Shown here in pieces: positions 1 through 8,004 of a stretch of DNA of 64,000 nucleotides. The position numbers were made by a program, and so were the translations under genes. The notes beneath the pieces were generated by a model that worked only from the letters and a program-made list of their open reading frames with translations, did not search any database and was not told where the DNA came from. Location of the stretch: positions 186,001 through 250,000 of the forward strand of contig NZ_JYOO01000001.1 in assembly GCF_000956595.1 (NCBI RefSeq), read 5' to 3'. This stretch comes from Priestia aryabhattai B8W22 (GTDB lineage Bacteria; Bacillota; Bacilli; Bacillales; Bacillaceae_H). Every line of letters starts with the position of its first letter. Position 1 is the stretch's first letter.

Positions 1-445
1 TAAGAAACGGCATAAAAGTATGGCTTCCAGGATTCACAAACTGTGGTAGGAAGGTTAAGAAAAAAACAGCTATTTTTGGATTTAGTAGATTGGTGAGGAA
101 ACCTTGTTTAAAAGAAGACCTATTTTTATACTTATTTTCGACAACTGTTTTAGCTGTTTCTTGATTTCTCAATGTCCATAATGACTTGATACCTAAATAA
201 ATTAAGTACACTGCACCAATATATTTGAAGATAGAAAATAACAGAGCTGATTTCGCAACAATCGCCGAAAGCCCTACAATAGCAGTTAATGTATGAATAG
301 ATAATGCGCAACAAATCCCAATCATTGTTTTAAAACCTCCCCGTTTCCCAACAGTAAGAGTATTTTTTGTCATGACAACAGTATCTGAACCAGGTAAAAT
401 AATTAGAAATATACATGTAATCACGAACAAATAAAAGTTTTCCAT
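1..445 (-). CDS. LysE/RhtB-family amino acid exporter, partial
   Basis: This is the N-terminal 148 codons of a membrane exporter; the 3' end lies beyond the left edge of the window. The start is MENFYLFVITCIFLIILPGSD, and PGSD followed by a GxKRGGF-like stretch is the typical first-helix signature of the LysE/RhtB superfamily, which effluxes amino acids or homoserine lactones. Further in, a YLIYLGIKSL helix and a QGFLTNLLNPKIAVFF segment match conserved positions of the family. A GAGGGG ribosome binding site sits about 10 bases before the ATG. The gene is transcribed leftward on its own. The substrate cannot be predicted from sequence. Confidence 0.85.
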   Translation of the reverse strand, partial: MENFYLFVITCIFLIILPGSDTVVMTKNTLTVGKRGGFKTMIGICCALSIHTLTAIVGLSAIVAKSALLFSIFKYIGAVYLIYLGIKSLWTLRNQETAKTVVENKYKNRSSFKQGFLTNLLNPKIAVFFLTFLPQFVNPGSHTFMPFL

Positions 446-600
446 CTTATTATCGCCCCTCGATTAAAATAGTTCTGTATCTACAATTCTTATATTGTAT
501 TATAGGTTAATCATTTTATTAATTGAAGATAAACACTATAATATTTCTTATTTGCTTTTTTCAACTAATGGACTCTTTTTTATGAATTCAAAGAAACATT

Positions 601-629
601 ATGTTAACTAAAGATGTATATCTTATACA
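601..629 (+). repeat. Dispersed ATGTTAACTA/TGTATA element, copy 1
   Basis: ATGTTAACTA is followed after four bases by the palindrome TGTATATCTTATACA. An AAAAACAG tract and a hairpin follow directly. This is the best copy of an intergenic element seen about ten times in the first 24 kb, always in this orientation. Confidence 0.65.
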
Positions 630-642
630 GTTTAAAAACAGA

Positions 643-705
643 AAAAACACCTCCAAGTTATTATTAGGTACTAAATACCCGTTTTTTAACTTAAAGGTGT
701 TTTTT
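643..705. terminator. Hairpin terminator, probably of the frameshifted ktrB
   Basis: AAAACACCT with an inner AAGTTA arm pairs with TAACTT and AGGTGTTTT across a long loop, and is flanked by A and T runs. It lies between the stop of the leftward ktrB at 821 and the LysE-type gene, so it may end ktrB transcription. Confidence 0.6.
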
Positions 706-820
706 AGTAACATTGTTTACATGCTTCTCTAATTCTTCTAATCGTTTTTTAGTATTTAACATGGAAGAAGATATTCATGATTGGATTACTTGCGCCTATA
801 AGAGTGAATATGTTGGTTTT

Positions 821-2175
821 TTAACCAATTAGAATCTTTTCTTCTGCATACCGAATTTTAGATTGTTTATTTGAACGAATCGCAAGCACAAAACCAATGG
901 TAAGAGGTCCTACCCTGCCAATAAACATCATAATAGTAATGAGAATACGTCCGACAGGACTTAAGTCGCCTGTAAAGTTAGCACTTAATCCAACTGTTCC
1001 AGAAGCAGAAAATGTTTCAAATAAAAGTGTAGACATATCTACACCTTTTTCTGTGATTGTGAGTAGAAAGAAAATAATAGAAACAAAAATAATCCCAGAA
1101 GTAGCAATAGAAAAAGCTCTATAAACAAGCGATTTCGGAATTCGGCGTCGAAAAACATTAATCTCTTCTTTATTTGTCAGTACTGTCCATAAAGCAAACA
1201 ATATTAAGACAAACGTAGTTATTTTAATTCCACCGCCTGTTGAACCTGGGGCTGCTCCAATAAACATAAGACCCATCATATACACTTTTGAAGGTAATGT
1301 GAGCGCCCCGATATCCAAAGTATTAAAACCAGCAGTACGAGGAACTACACCTTGAAAGTAAGATGCCCACCATTTATCACTCATGCTTAATTCACCCAAA
1401 GTATGAGGGTTATGATATTCCAAGGCAAAAATAATGAGGGTGCTCACCACATTTAGTGCAAGGGTCGAAATTAATACAATTTTAGTGTGAAGAGAAAACT
1501 TCCTTATGTTTCGTTTCTGAAAAATATCTGCAATGACAAAAAAGCCAGTTCCTCCTATTATGAAAAGTAACGAAATCATAATATTTACGGTTGGATCTCC
1601 TACCCACTTACTTAAATTATCTGGTTCCAAACCAAACCCTGCATTGTTAAAAGCAGATATAGAATGAAATATTCCATAATAGATAGCCTTTCCCCAGCTC
1701 ATTTCTTGAGCCCAACGGATAGCTAGGATAAGGGCTCCAATGCCTTCCACAGCCAATGTAATTAGTACAACACGTCGGACTAATGCAATAACGCCTTGTA
1801 GCGAAAAAGCATTTAGAGATTCCTTAAGTATTAACCTTTGTTGCAATCCAATTTTTTTACCAGTACAATAAACATGAGTATACCGATAGTCATGAATCCC
1901 CAGCCACCAACTTGGATGAGCACAAGCAGAATGAGCTGTCCAAATAAAGTAAATGTAGTACCAGTATCCACCACAGCTAGTCCTGTTACACATACAGCAG
2001 AAGTGGCTTCAAAGAGAGCATCAATAAAGCTTAAATGATGCCTATCACTTGTAGCAGCAGGGATCATTAATAAACCGGTTCCCACCAATATTAATCCTAA
2101 AAACCCTAAGAACAAGATACTTGCAGGTTCGAGATGCTTCACTTTATGTTTTTTACGTGGTTTAGAAATTAGCAT
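821..2175 (-). pseudogene. ktrB: KtrB/TrkH-type potassium uptake channel subunit, frameshifted
   Basis: Two overlapping frames together give one roughly 450-residue TrkH/KtrB membrane protein that translocates K+ with a KtrA-type RCK partner. The first frame (start 2175, MLISKPRKK) carries SAVCVTGLAVVDTGTTF, a selectivity-filter-like TVGLS region lies in the other frame (GTVGLSANF), and GGTGFFV, PRTAGFNT and GSTGGGIKITT are also present. The frames meet at a run of seven A on the coding strand near 1852-1858. One extra A would join VLVKK to IGLQQRL, which is the family-typical continuation. A GAAGGGA ribosome site precedes the ATG. This is either a real loss of function, a slippage-prone tract or a homopolymer sequencing error. 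No ktrA is adjacent. Confidence 0.85.
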
Positions 2176-2288
2176 ATTACATTTCCCTTCAGAATGTTTT
2201 GAGTAAAAGTTTATTATATAATATACCCATTTACTTCAAAAGATGGTCATTACTTTTATTGCCCTTATAGTTTCCGAGAAAGCCGTTT

Positions 2289-2313
2289 ATGTTAACTAAG
2301 CATATCATAGTCA
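2289..2313 (+). repeat. Dispersed ATGTTAACTA element, copy 2
   Basis: ATGTTAACTAA is intact, while the following palindrome is degenerate (GCATATCATAGTCAT). An AAAAAAACAG tract and a hairpin follow, as in copy 1. Confidence 0.55.
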
Positions 2314-2326
2314 TCTAAAAAAACAG

Positions 2327-2366
2327 AAAAACCTATCTTTTCTCAGTCAAAAGAGGTAGGTTTTTT
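2327..2366 (+). terminator. Hairpin with T run
   Basis: AAAAACCTA and a CTTTT arm pair with AAAAG and TAGGTTTTTT around a short loop. It follows repeat copy 2 directly, as the second hairpin of that element. Confidence 0.6.
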
Positions 2367-2622
2367 CTGTTGCAGAATTTAGTTGTATGAGTCAATGTTT
2401 GGGACATCTTGTGTAGTTTGCTCCAGGTAGAAAAAATTCATGTAGGAAAAACAAAAAATTAGCGCTTTCTTATATTTACTATCTTAGCAACCTTATCTAA
2501 ATATTTTCCATAATAATAAGCGACCCTATATACCGTAAACAAAGTTACCAAGGTCGCTTATACTATATTTTGATTTATTATTTTTTTGTCTGTTTCTTTA
2601 TAATGAAATATCTGTAATCTCA

Positions 2623-2748
2623 TTAATCTTCTGACAGAATTTCGCTATCATTATTAATTTGATCGAACAAATAAGTAAGATAAGAATCTAGTTCAAATTG
2701 ATTACCTTCAACAAAATCATATAGCATAGAATTATTTTCTTCTCTCAT
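2623..2748 (-). CDS. Small protein with a SYLTYLF core (paralogue of the gene at 24577)
   Basis: A 41-residue protein, MREENNSMLYDFVEGNQF followed by ELDSYLTYLFDQ and an acidic tail. It has a good GGAG ribosome site eight bases before the ATG. The central FELDSYLTYLF matches FDLHSYLTYLF in a second tiny gene at 24577-24717, and that similarity is the main reason to believe both are real. There is no signal peptide or transmembrane helix. I do not recognise the family. It stands alone between ktrB and the GlsB-type gene, all leftward. Confidence 0.65.
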   Translation of the reverse strand: MREENNSMLYDFVEGNQFELDSYLTYLFDQINNDSEILSED

Positions 2749-2782
2749 TTTTAGTCACTCCAATTTTAAGTTTTTTCAATCT

Positions 2783-3055
2783 TTATACATGATGACCATG
2801 ATTCTTTTTTTGACCCATTTTTCTTAAAAGCAAGCTTACAATTAATACTAAAATGATTGATCCAATAATTGCTGGAATGATTGCAAAACCGCCAATGACT
2901 GGTCCCCAACTTCCCAAGATAAGGCCGCCTAACCAAGAACCAATAAAGCCAGCGATAATATTACCAATAATACCTCCAGGAACGTCGCGTCCTGTAATTA
3001 AACCGGCGAGCCACCCAATAATTCCACCTACAATTAGCATCCATAGAATCTCCAT
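2783..3055 (-). CDS. GlsB/YeaQ/YmgE-family stress membrane protein
   Basis: A 90-residue, very hydrophobic, glycine-rich protein with three predicted membrane segments. IIGWLAGLITGRDVPGGI is the typical start of the transglycosylase-associated (GlsB/YeaQ/YmgE) family, followed by GNIIAGFIGSWLGG. Members are small stress-induced membrane proteins of unclear biochemical role. An AAGGAGG site lies before the ATG. A candidate sigma-B promoter upstream (3091-3116) fits the stress-linked regulation of the family. Confidence 0.88.
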   Translation of the reverse strand: MEILWMLIVGGIIGWLAGLITGRDVPGGIIGNIIAGFIGSWLGGLILGSWGPVIGGFAIIPAIIGSIILVLIVSLLLRKMGQKKNHGHHV

Positions 3056-3090
3056 TACTATTTTCCTCCTTTTAAATTGTTTAGTTAACT

Positions 3091-3116
3091 TTACCCCTCA
3101 CTAAAACTCATTAATC
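3091..3116 (-). promoter_or_regulatory. Candidate sigma-B promoter of the GlsB-type gene
   Basis: On the minus strand GATTAA (-35, consensus GTTTAA) is followed after 14 bases by GGGTAA (-10, consensus GGGWAW). It ends about 35 bases before the gene start. One mismatch in the -35 box. Confidence 0.5.
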
Positions 3117-3119
3117 TTG

Positions 3120-3443
3120 TTATTTTTTTCCTGATTGGAGCTTTTCTCGTATATAAAAGGACACCCTCTCATTTCTCGACTGTTTCATGAAAAAGATAAA
3201 CGATTAGGACAGCTCTCAGCATACAAAAAACCAGCACCTCCTATATAACCATCTACGCCTTACCTGCTGCAGTAAGAGCTCCTTGTTATTTTTTGAGTGG
3301 ACAGGCAAGCTTACTGCAGTAGCTACATCAAAGTATCTAAAGAATTACGACTTGATTACTAATCAATATCTATTTTAGTACCGTTGCCGCGTTAATACAC
3401 ATTGTGGACGTACAGTTTTAATTAGCCATTTTTCTTTCCTTTG
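3120..3443. other. Intergenic region with an imperfect inverted repeat
   Basis: CTGCAGTAAG and CTTACTGCAG form a 10-base inverted repeat around 3261-3325, with partial pairing continuing beyond it. No open frame with a ribosome site was found. The stretch is otherwise unremarkable. Confidence 0.45.
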
Positions 3444-3923
3444 TTAATCCGGATTACATGTTATCTTTCCATATCTCAATGCATCATAGATAGCTCGCCC
3501 ATCACTTAAACTCGTTTCTGAATATTCAAAGGGTAAGAGCGAGAAAACAATATAATAAATAGAGAAATAAACAAATTGGTAAGAAAAGAGGTTCTTTGAG
3601 AAAACACCCAACATAATTAAACCATACACAAGAAGGATAGACGCTAAATTAGCTATGGTACCTCCAGCATAAACACAAGCATGAGTAAACCGGTTATCAT
3701 ACTTTAATTTTTCGTAAATACAAAAAGAGTGCAAAAAATAAATAGATTTTATTTTAATTTTCTTCCACCTAAAAATCGTTCTCCCTTGTCCAATGGTAAA
3801 ATCGACCTTTCCTCCTAAAACAATAGCCATAAGTGAGTGCCCCAGTTGGTGAATAACAGACACAATTGGAATGACAATCAAAAAAGAAAATAATAATTTT
3901 GGCATATCACTCCATCCAAACAT
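3444..3923 (-). CDS. M50-like membrane protein with HQLGH in place of HExxH
   Basis: A 159-residue protein with about four membrane segments. Residues 25-29 read HQLGH in a hydrophobic helix, exactly where site-2-type M50 metalloproteases have HExxH, followed by ALVLGG-like residues and, near the C-terminus, LLPFEYSETSLSDGRAI, which recalls the M50 N-x-x-P-x-x-x-x-D-G motif. The catalytic Glu is replaced by Gln, so proteolysis is doubtful even though zinc-binding His and Asp positions may remain. The GGGAG ribosome site is clear. It is isolated, with no obvious substrate gene. It could be a pseudo-enzyme or sequester a partner; function is unknown. Confidence 0.7.
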   Translation of the reverse strand: MFGWSDMPKLLFSFLIVIPIVSVIHQLGHSLMAIVLGGKVDFTIGQGRTIFRWKKIKIKSIYFLHSFCIYEKLKYDNRFTHACVYAGGTIANLASILLVYGLIMLGVFSKNLFSYQFVYFSIYYIVFSLLPFEYSETSLSDGRAIYDALRYGKITCNPD

Positions 3924-4251
3924 ACCTGTCTCCCTTTCCTCTTAAAATAATCTTACATTTGATATTCCACATTTTCGCCTATCAAAACCGGTAATTTTAT
4001 GAGGGCTGTATAAGAGAATGATACTTTTCTATGCTTTGTATTTATGATTTCCATTAGGTTAACTAAATAATTAAACCGGACTTTCTTTACAATAAAAAGA
4101 GCTACCTCGAAATAGAAAAACTAACCAGAAGAGACATAAGAAAACGAGGAAAGAGCTTATGGTGGTAAATAAACTGAATGGATGAAAAGGACCCATTGAT
4201 TTCTTTAAAAATAAAAAACGCTTAGTATGATTGCCTAAGCGTTTTTTATCT
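3924..4251. other. Intergenic region with weak repeat copy and terminator
   Basis: It contains a degenerate copy of the dispersed element (GGTTAACTAA, 4065-4074) without the TGTATA palindrome, and a strong terminator at 4213-4247. No gene is seen. Confidence 0.5.
4213..4247 (-). terminator. Rho-independent terminator of the MEDS gene
   Basis: AAAAAACGCTTA and TAAGCGTTTTTT form a 12-base stem with U runs on both strands. It lies directly after the stop of the leftward MEDS gene. Confidence 0.85.
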
Positions 4252-4824
4252 TTATTCCAAATCAGTTAATGGCCGGTATTGTTTAGAAGTAATTAAATCA
4301 CCTTCAATGAGAACATAAGGATGTGTTTTCATCAGAATAGTTTTGAGATACTCTGGCATCCTCTCTCCTTTGTATGCACAAATTAATGGGAATGAGAGTT
4401 TATTCACCGCACTATCCACTATTTTTTCAAAATCTTCGATTAGATGTAAAGGATCTTCCATTGTGCTCCATTCTACATGTGCCCATGATCTGAAAGAAAT
4501 TCTATTTTCTAAGTAGGGCTGAACGCTCTTATTAAAATAATTAAGAATGGCAGGAGGATGATAACTACCGCTTGAATAATAGAAATCAAAGTTGTTTATA
4601 CGATGTATCATTTTCATTTGATCTGTGGTCAATAGTATTTTCAAATGGTCATGAATAAAAGGATAAAAACGGTCATTTTCAATAAGAAGAATGCAATCTC
4701 CAGCAAAAATCCCCTCTTGGATATAACTTACAACTTGTCGTATATAATTTTCTTGCTGGTCGTAGGAATACAGTATATGAATACTCTTTTTTTCTGCAAA
4801 CAACTGATTCATTTTACTTTTCAA
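4252..4824 (-). CDS. MEDS-domain (DcmR-like sensory) protein
   Basis: The protein is related to the MEDS/DcmR sensory domain, an RecA-like fold without ATPase motifs found in regulators of methanogens, methylotrophs and bacilli. Supporting features are an N-terminal KKSIHILYSYDQQENYIRQVVSYI (read with the helix-strand pattern), then GIFAGDCILLIENDRFYP and a late WAHVEWSTMEDP and PLICAYKGE, all typical positions of this domain. A longer frame begins at 4857, but AAGGGA seven bases before a TTG at 4824 marks that TTG as the better start (MKSKMNQLF, 190 residues). There is no DNA-binding domain, so it probably signals through a partner. It is monocistronic. Confidence 0.7.
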   Translation of the reverse strand: MKSKMNQLFAEKKSIHILYSYDQQENYIRQVVSYIQEGIFAGDCILLIENDRFYPFIHDHLKILLTTDQMKMIHRINNFDFYYSSGSYHPPAILNYFNKSVQPYLENRISFRSWAHVEWSTMEDPLHLIEDFEKIVDSAVNKLSFPLICAYKGERMPEYLKTILMKTHPYVLIEGDLITSKQYRPLTDLE

Positions 4825-5320
4825 CACATAATCCCTTCTTTCTTCTCGCTCTCTCATTATACTGGGATTATGTAAACAAAATATAGCGGTAATTTATTGA
4901 ATTTTCAAAAAAGAGAAAACCGCATACAGAAGGTGCGCTTTTTATATACTTCTCTAAGCTCTGTCTCAAAGAGAAACCTTGTTAAATCAACGATGTATAA
5001 AAAGATGTATAAAGTAAAAAATCCTTCTTCCTGCGAACCCTTTTCTATCAAGGGTTAGTTAGAAGTTAACGGAAATACTTCATATCGGTAATCCCATAGT
5101 TCTAAAAAGTCTCCAATCATGTCAAGAAATGAAGAAAAGATAGCTATATTTTGTCTATTGCTTATGTAAAAATGAATGGGAAATATAAAGTTAATGCTAA
5201 ATAGTTCAAGATTGTATCTTGTGAAATTCAGTATAATTTTTTTATTTTGAATGAAAATAGCTCATAGAGTAGATAATATTTATTGTGATTTAATGCTTTG
5301 AATCTTTTAGTTCATTATAT
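4825..5320. other. Intergenic region with a possible decayed reading frame
   Basis: A hairpin AACCCTT/AAGGGTT lies at 5035-5056. On the minus strand an open frame of about 70 codons ends at 5055 with residues such as FLELWDYRYEVFPLTSN, but it has no plausible start codon or ribosome site. It may be a gene remnant or chance. Confidence 0.3.
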
Positions 5321-5392
5321 TGAGGGAGTAGCCAAGTTGTTCATCAGGCTCAAGACCCAAAGGCCACAGGTTCAACTCCTGTTCCACAACCA
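5321..5392 (+). pseudogene. tRNA-like pseudogene, closest to initiator tRNA-Met
   Basis: The 3' half is clearly tRNA-derived: ACAGG-TTCAACT-CCTGT makes a perfect T arm and the sequence ends ACCA. TGAGGGA and TTCCACA form an acceptor stem with one mismatch and one G-T pair. GGCTCAAGACCC aligns with the anticodon region of bacterial tRNA-fMet (GGGCTCATAACCC), with CAU changed to CAA and a mispaired stem. The D arm does not fold. It stands seven bases before an intact tRNA-Gln. Confidence 0.6.
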
Positions 5393-5399
5393 TTTTTAT

Positions 5400-5474
5400 T
5401 GGGCTATCGCCAAGCGGTAAGGCAACGGATTTTGATTCCGTCATGCGTTGGTTCGAATCCAGCTAGCCCAGCCA
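5400..5474 (+). tRNA. tRNA-Gln (anticodon UUG)
   Basis: This 75-base cloverleaf has acceptor TGGGCTA pairing with TAGCCCA, a D arm GCC/GGC, an anticodon loop TTTTGAT with TTG read as glutamine, a T arm around GGTTCGAATCC and an encoded CCA end. It is intact and transcribed rightward. Confidence 0.95.
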
Positions 5475-5484
5475 TCCGTCTATA

Positions 5485-5778
5485 TTAATTAATCATATAG
5501 ATTCTCCATATGTTCTTCTTTTTACTATCTATAAAATTACTCCATCTTTCTCCTTGGCAAATATAATCACTAAACGTAGCATTCTTCATTACAATATGAC
5601 CTCCACATTCATCTGCCAATTGTTTAGCAGACTCTTTATCAACGGGAAATGCTAACGATTCATCATTAGTAAATTCGTAACTGGATACATCTTTCTTTTT
5701 TACGTTCTTATACGAATGACATACGTAATATAATTTACCTAACTTTATAAAATAGTATGGATACTCTCTGTTAGGCAA
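5485..5778 (-). CDS. Hypothetical protein next to tRNA-Gln
   Basis: About 97 residues beginning [20 protein letters not shown] longer frame starts at 5808, but GGAGGGAGG just before a TTG at 5778 supports this start. It is rich in Lys, Tyr and Asp and has a [18 protein letters not shown] segment resembling a small alpha-beta fold, with no signal or membrane helix. I do not recognise the family. Its stop lies 11 bases from the tRNA-Gln 3' end, facing it, a position where integrated elements often leave cargo, but no attachment repeat is visible. Confidence 0.6.
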   Translation of the reverse strand: MPNREYPYYFIKLGKLYYVCHSYKNVKKKDVSSYEFTNDESLAFPVDKESAKQLADECGGHIVMKNATFSDYICQGERWSNFIDSKKKNIWRIYMIN

Positions 5779-5909
5779 TTTACCTCCCTCCATTTCTGCA
5801 TCCTTCAATTGCTTTATAAGTCACTATTATTATCTTACTTGAACTTAAAAAGGTAAAATCCTTCTACGTCAAAGGTTTTCCTTTTTCATGTGTGCTGGAA
5901 AGTTCTATT

Positions 5910-5938
5910 ATGGTAACTAAGGTTGTAAATCATATGCA
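5910..5938 (+). repeat. Dispersed ATGGTAACTA element, copy 3
   Basis: ATGGTAACTAA is followed by TGTAAATCATATGCA, a degenerate form of the palindrome. It lies after an AAGG/CCTT hairpin (about 5846-5886) and overlaps the stop codon of the hydrolase pseudogene on the other strand. Confidence 0.55.
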
Positions 5939-6629
5939 GCATTCTTACCAGCCAAATTTATAAATATTTTAGCTAATTCAACCGGTTTTTCCCAATGCGC
6001 GTTATGTCCGGCGGAAATTCCAATGTATTCCCATTTTCTTATTTAGCTCTATTCGCAAATTTATTGATGGGCTCCAGAACAGGATGACTACTTTTTTGGG
6101 TGCAATTAATAAATACACGCGGAATTTGTCTCAGTTCTGCTTTATTCATTAATTTAATCTTTTGTTCAAATGCTTTAAAAGGATGATCTGTGTTATAGAT
6201 AGATCCACTATGAGGTTTTGGAAGTCTGAATCCATCTCCTTTTGAATGAACAATCTCTTTCTTTTATTTTATGAATGATTCTGAATATAGATCATTAATT
6301 GATCGATTATCTTCAAGTATTAGAGCGTCAAAGAAGATGAGTTTGGAAATCCTATTCAGTAGTTGATCTGCAGCACCAATAATAAACCTACCACCGTAGC
6401 TGTGCTCTGCTAAGTAAATGTTGTTTAAATCCTCAAAGAGTATGATGTTTACTACGTCAGTAATATGGGTTTCTAAGTTAATATCAGGTGTTAAAAGATG
6501 ATTTCGATCGCCTAATCCAGTTAAAGTTAATGAAAAAACTACATGTCCTTGTTTTATCAGTTCTTTTTCAACTTCTCTCCATGCTCAGGCTCCACCAAAA
6601 GCTCCATCACAAAGGACGAAAGTAGCCAT
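5917..6629 (-). pseudogene. Alpha/beta hydrolase, disrupted
   Basis: Reading leftward from ATG 6629, MATFVLCDGAFGGA is followed by an in-frame TGA where the family has Trp (HGAWxGAW type), then AWREVEKELIKQGHVV, TGLGDR and the nucleophile-elbow region AEHSYGG. Later frames give QIPRVFINC and a C-terminal AHWEKPVELAKIFINLAG ending at 5917. At least one stop and one frame change separate these blocks. The intact family is about 235 residues of esterase/HNL-type alpha/beta hydrolases. It is a decayed gene. Confidence 0.8.
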
Positions 6630-6685
6630 ATATTCACCTCACCTATTATTTCTTATAGCTACCTTATGTATTCATTTTAAAATAA

Positions 6686-6733
6686 TGATAACCTGTTTAG
6701 TTCGATAAGAATTGGGGCCTATAATATACAGGT
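6686..6733 (+). repeat. Partial copy of the dispersed element
   Basis: ATGATAACC is followed about 30 bases later by CCTATAATATACAGG and an AAAAACAG tract leading into a hairpin. The tail matches copy 1 closely, while the front half is degenerate. Confidence 0.4.
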
Positions 6734-6737
6734 TAAA

Positions 6738-6779
6738 AACAGAAAAAAGCTACTGTCCCCAACAGTAGCTTTTTCTGTT
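6738..6779. terminator. Strong bidirectional terminator
   Basis: An 18-base stem, AACAGAAAAA-GCTACTGT against ACAGTAGC-TTTTTCTGTT, has A and T runs on both sides. It can end the leftward DUF3231 gene at 6851. Confidence 0.8.
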
Positions 6780-6850
6780 CTTGTAAGGAGACTGGAGAAT
6801 TACCATGATGATGCTTCTCGTCCCGACTACCGTTGACAATTGTGTACTCC

Positions 6851-7837
6851 CTACTTTGAAGATAAATCTTCTCTATCCGCAGCTTCGGGTGGTGTTTCCA
6901 TCCATTCATTTTCTATCATGATATCGGCTGCATCATTAACAAATCCTGATATATCCTTTAAAAAATCTGCATACATTAGCGCTAAATCGCGTCTTCCGTT
7001 TACTGCTACTGAATTTCCGAAATTTCTTACTCTCATTGAAAACATATCCATTTTATGAAATACCATTAATTTATCGGAAAAAGGAGAAGATGTTGAAGTT
7101 GTCACTAAATGATCAATTAGTCCTGGGGAAGGCAAGTTATCATCGTGAAGTTTTTTTATATAACCTTCAATCGCTTTATAAGTAAGTTCTTCTCCTTTTA
7201 TAAATAAATTTCGAATCTTTTTCGTTTTTGTAACTTGACTAAATGCCATTACTAAGGCTTTACTTGCCACGTTCGTCTCTAAATTATCGTATAAATGAGC
7301 AATTTCTAATGCATGTAAAGGTCGCACATCTCCAATAAAACCTTTTAAATAATTTTTGTGTGCTATCTTTACTTTTTTGGGTGTCGGAATAATAGGTGAT
7401 TTAACAATAACTCCTTTATTTATGGAAATATCTTTGATATGTTCCTCCAATTTTATAGTTGATTCCATACAATGAAGGGAAAATTCCCTTATATCTTCTC
7501 TATACATTAATGGTATTCCTACACTATAAAGGCTAAGTCCCACTTTAGTTACATATCTTAAATAATGTACATAAAACTCGTCTTCAAATAATTTTGGAGC
7601 ATCAAGATTAACATCTTCTTTTGTAAAGCCATGTGGAATAGGAATGTTCTCTTTTACGAAAGTATCTTTTATAGTACTCTGAAATTCTTTGCTCAAGTTT
7701 AATGCATTTTCCAATAACTTCTTTATATCTTGGTCTTCAACATGTCGGAGAAAATAACTTAGAATACATGTAGCCATGCTATTACCCATATATGTAGCCC
7801 AAAGTTTACCCATTTCCGCAGAATTTAATTTTTCCAT
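6851..7837 (-). CDS. DUF3231 family protein (first of a tandem pair)
   Basis: A 328-residue protein with two similar halves, each starting in a long helix (LWATYMGNSMATCILSYFL; IAHLYDNLETNVASKAL). These halves and the DNLPSPGLIDHLVT, PFSDKLMVFH and GRRDLALMYADFL segments are typical of DUF3231, a helical-bundle family common in spore formers and related in fold to ferritin-like coat proteins. The true start is the ATG at 7837 (MEKLNSAEMG), eight bases after TAGGAG; an upstream in-frame ATG at 7876 lacks a ribosome site. It ends in PPEAADREDLS, like the neighbour at 8005. Its role is unknown. Confidence 0.85.
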   Translation of the reverse strand: MEKLNSAEMGKLWATYMGNSMATCILSYFLRHVEDQDIKKLLENALNLSKEFQSTIKDTFVKENIPIPHGFTKEDVNLDAPKLFEDEFYVHYLRYVTKVGLSLYSVGIPLMYREDIREFSLHCMESTIKLEEHIKDISINKGVIVKSPIIPTPKKVKIAHKNYLKGFIGDVRPLHALEIAHLYDNLETNVASKALVMAFSQVTKTKKIRNLFIKGEELTYKAIEGYIKKLHDDNLPSPGLIDHLVTTSTSSPFSDKLMVFHKMDMFSMRVRNFGNSVAVNGRRDLALMYADFLKDISGFVNDAADIMIENEWMETPPEAADREDLSSK

Positions 7838-8004
7838 ATAAAATCTCCTAAATCGATTTTTTCTTAGATTTACCATTAAAAGAATATCTATTCTTCTATT
7901 CCCTAAACTATAGTTTTTTCAGAAAAAACCATTTAAATAAATCTCAACCTGTGCATTGGTAAAGTAAGATGCTCGATTAACGTCCTGATGTCTTTTTCTA
8001 AACT

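Larger units (their letters stand above)
446..820. other. Intergenic region with repeat copy and hairpin
   Basis: There is no convincing gene here. The region holds one copy of the dispersed ATGTTAACTA element (601-629) followed by a terminator-like hairpin (643-705). The remainder is AT-rich and should contain the promoter of the leftward LysE-type gene. Confidence 0.6.
2176..2622. other. Intergenic region with repeat copy and two hairpins
   Basis: The region contains element copy 2 (2289-2299), a T-rich hairpin at 2327-2366 and an inverted repeat AAGCGACC/GGTCGCTT at 2516-2561. The last lies downstream of the leftward small gene at 2623 and may terminate it. No other gene is supported. Confidence 0.55.

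Noticed and set aside
5485-5808. Integrated element next to tRNA-Gln
   Set aside because: No integrase and no repeat of the tRNA 3' end was found in the window.
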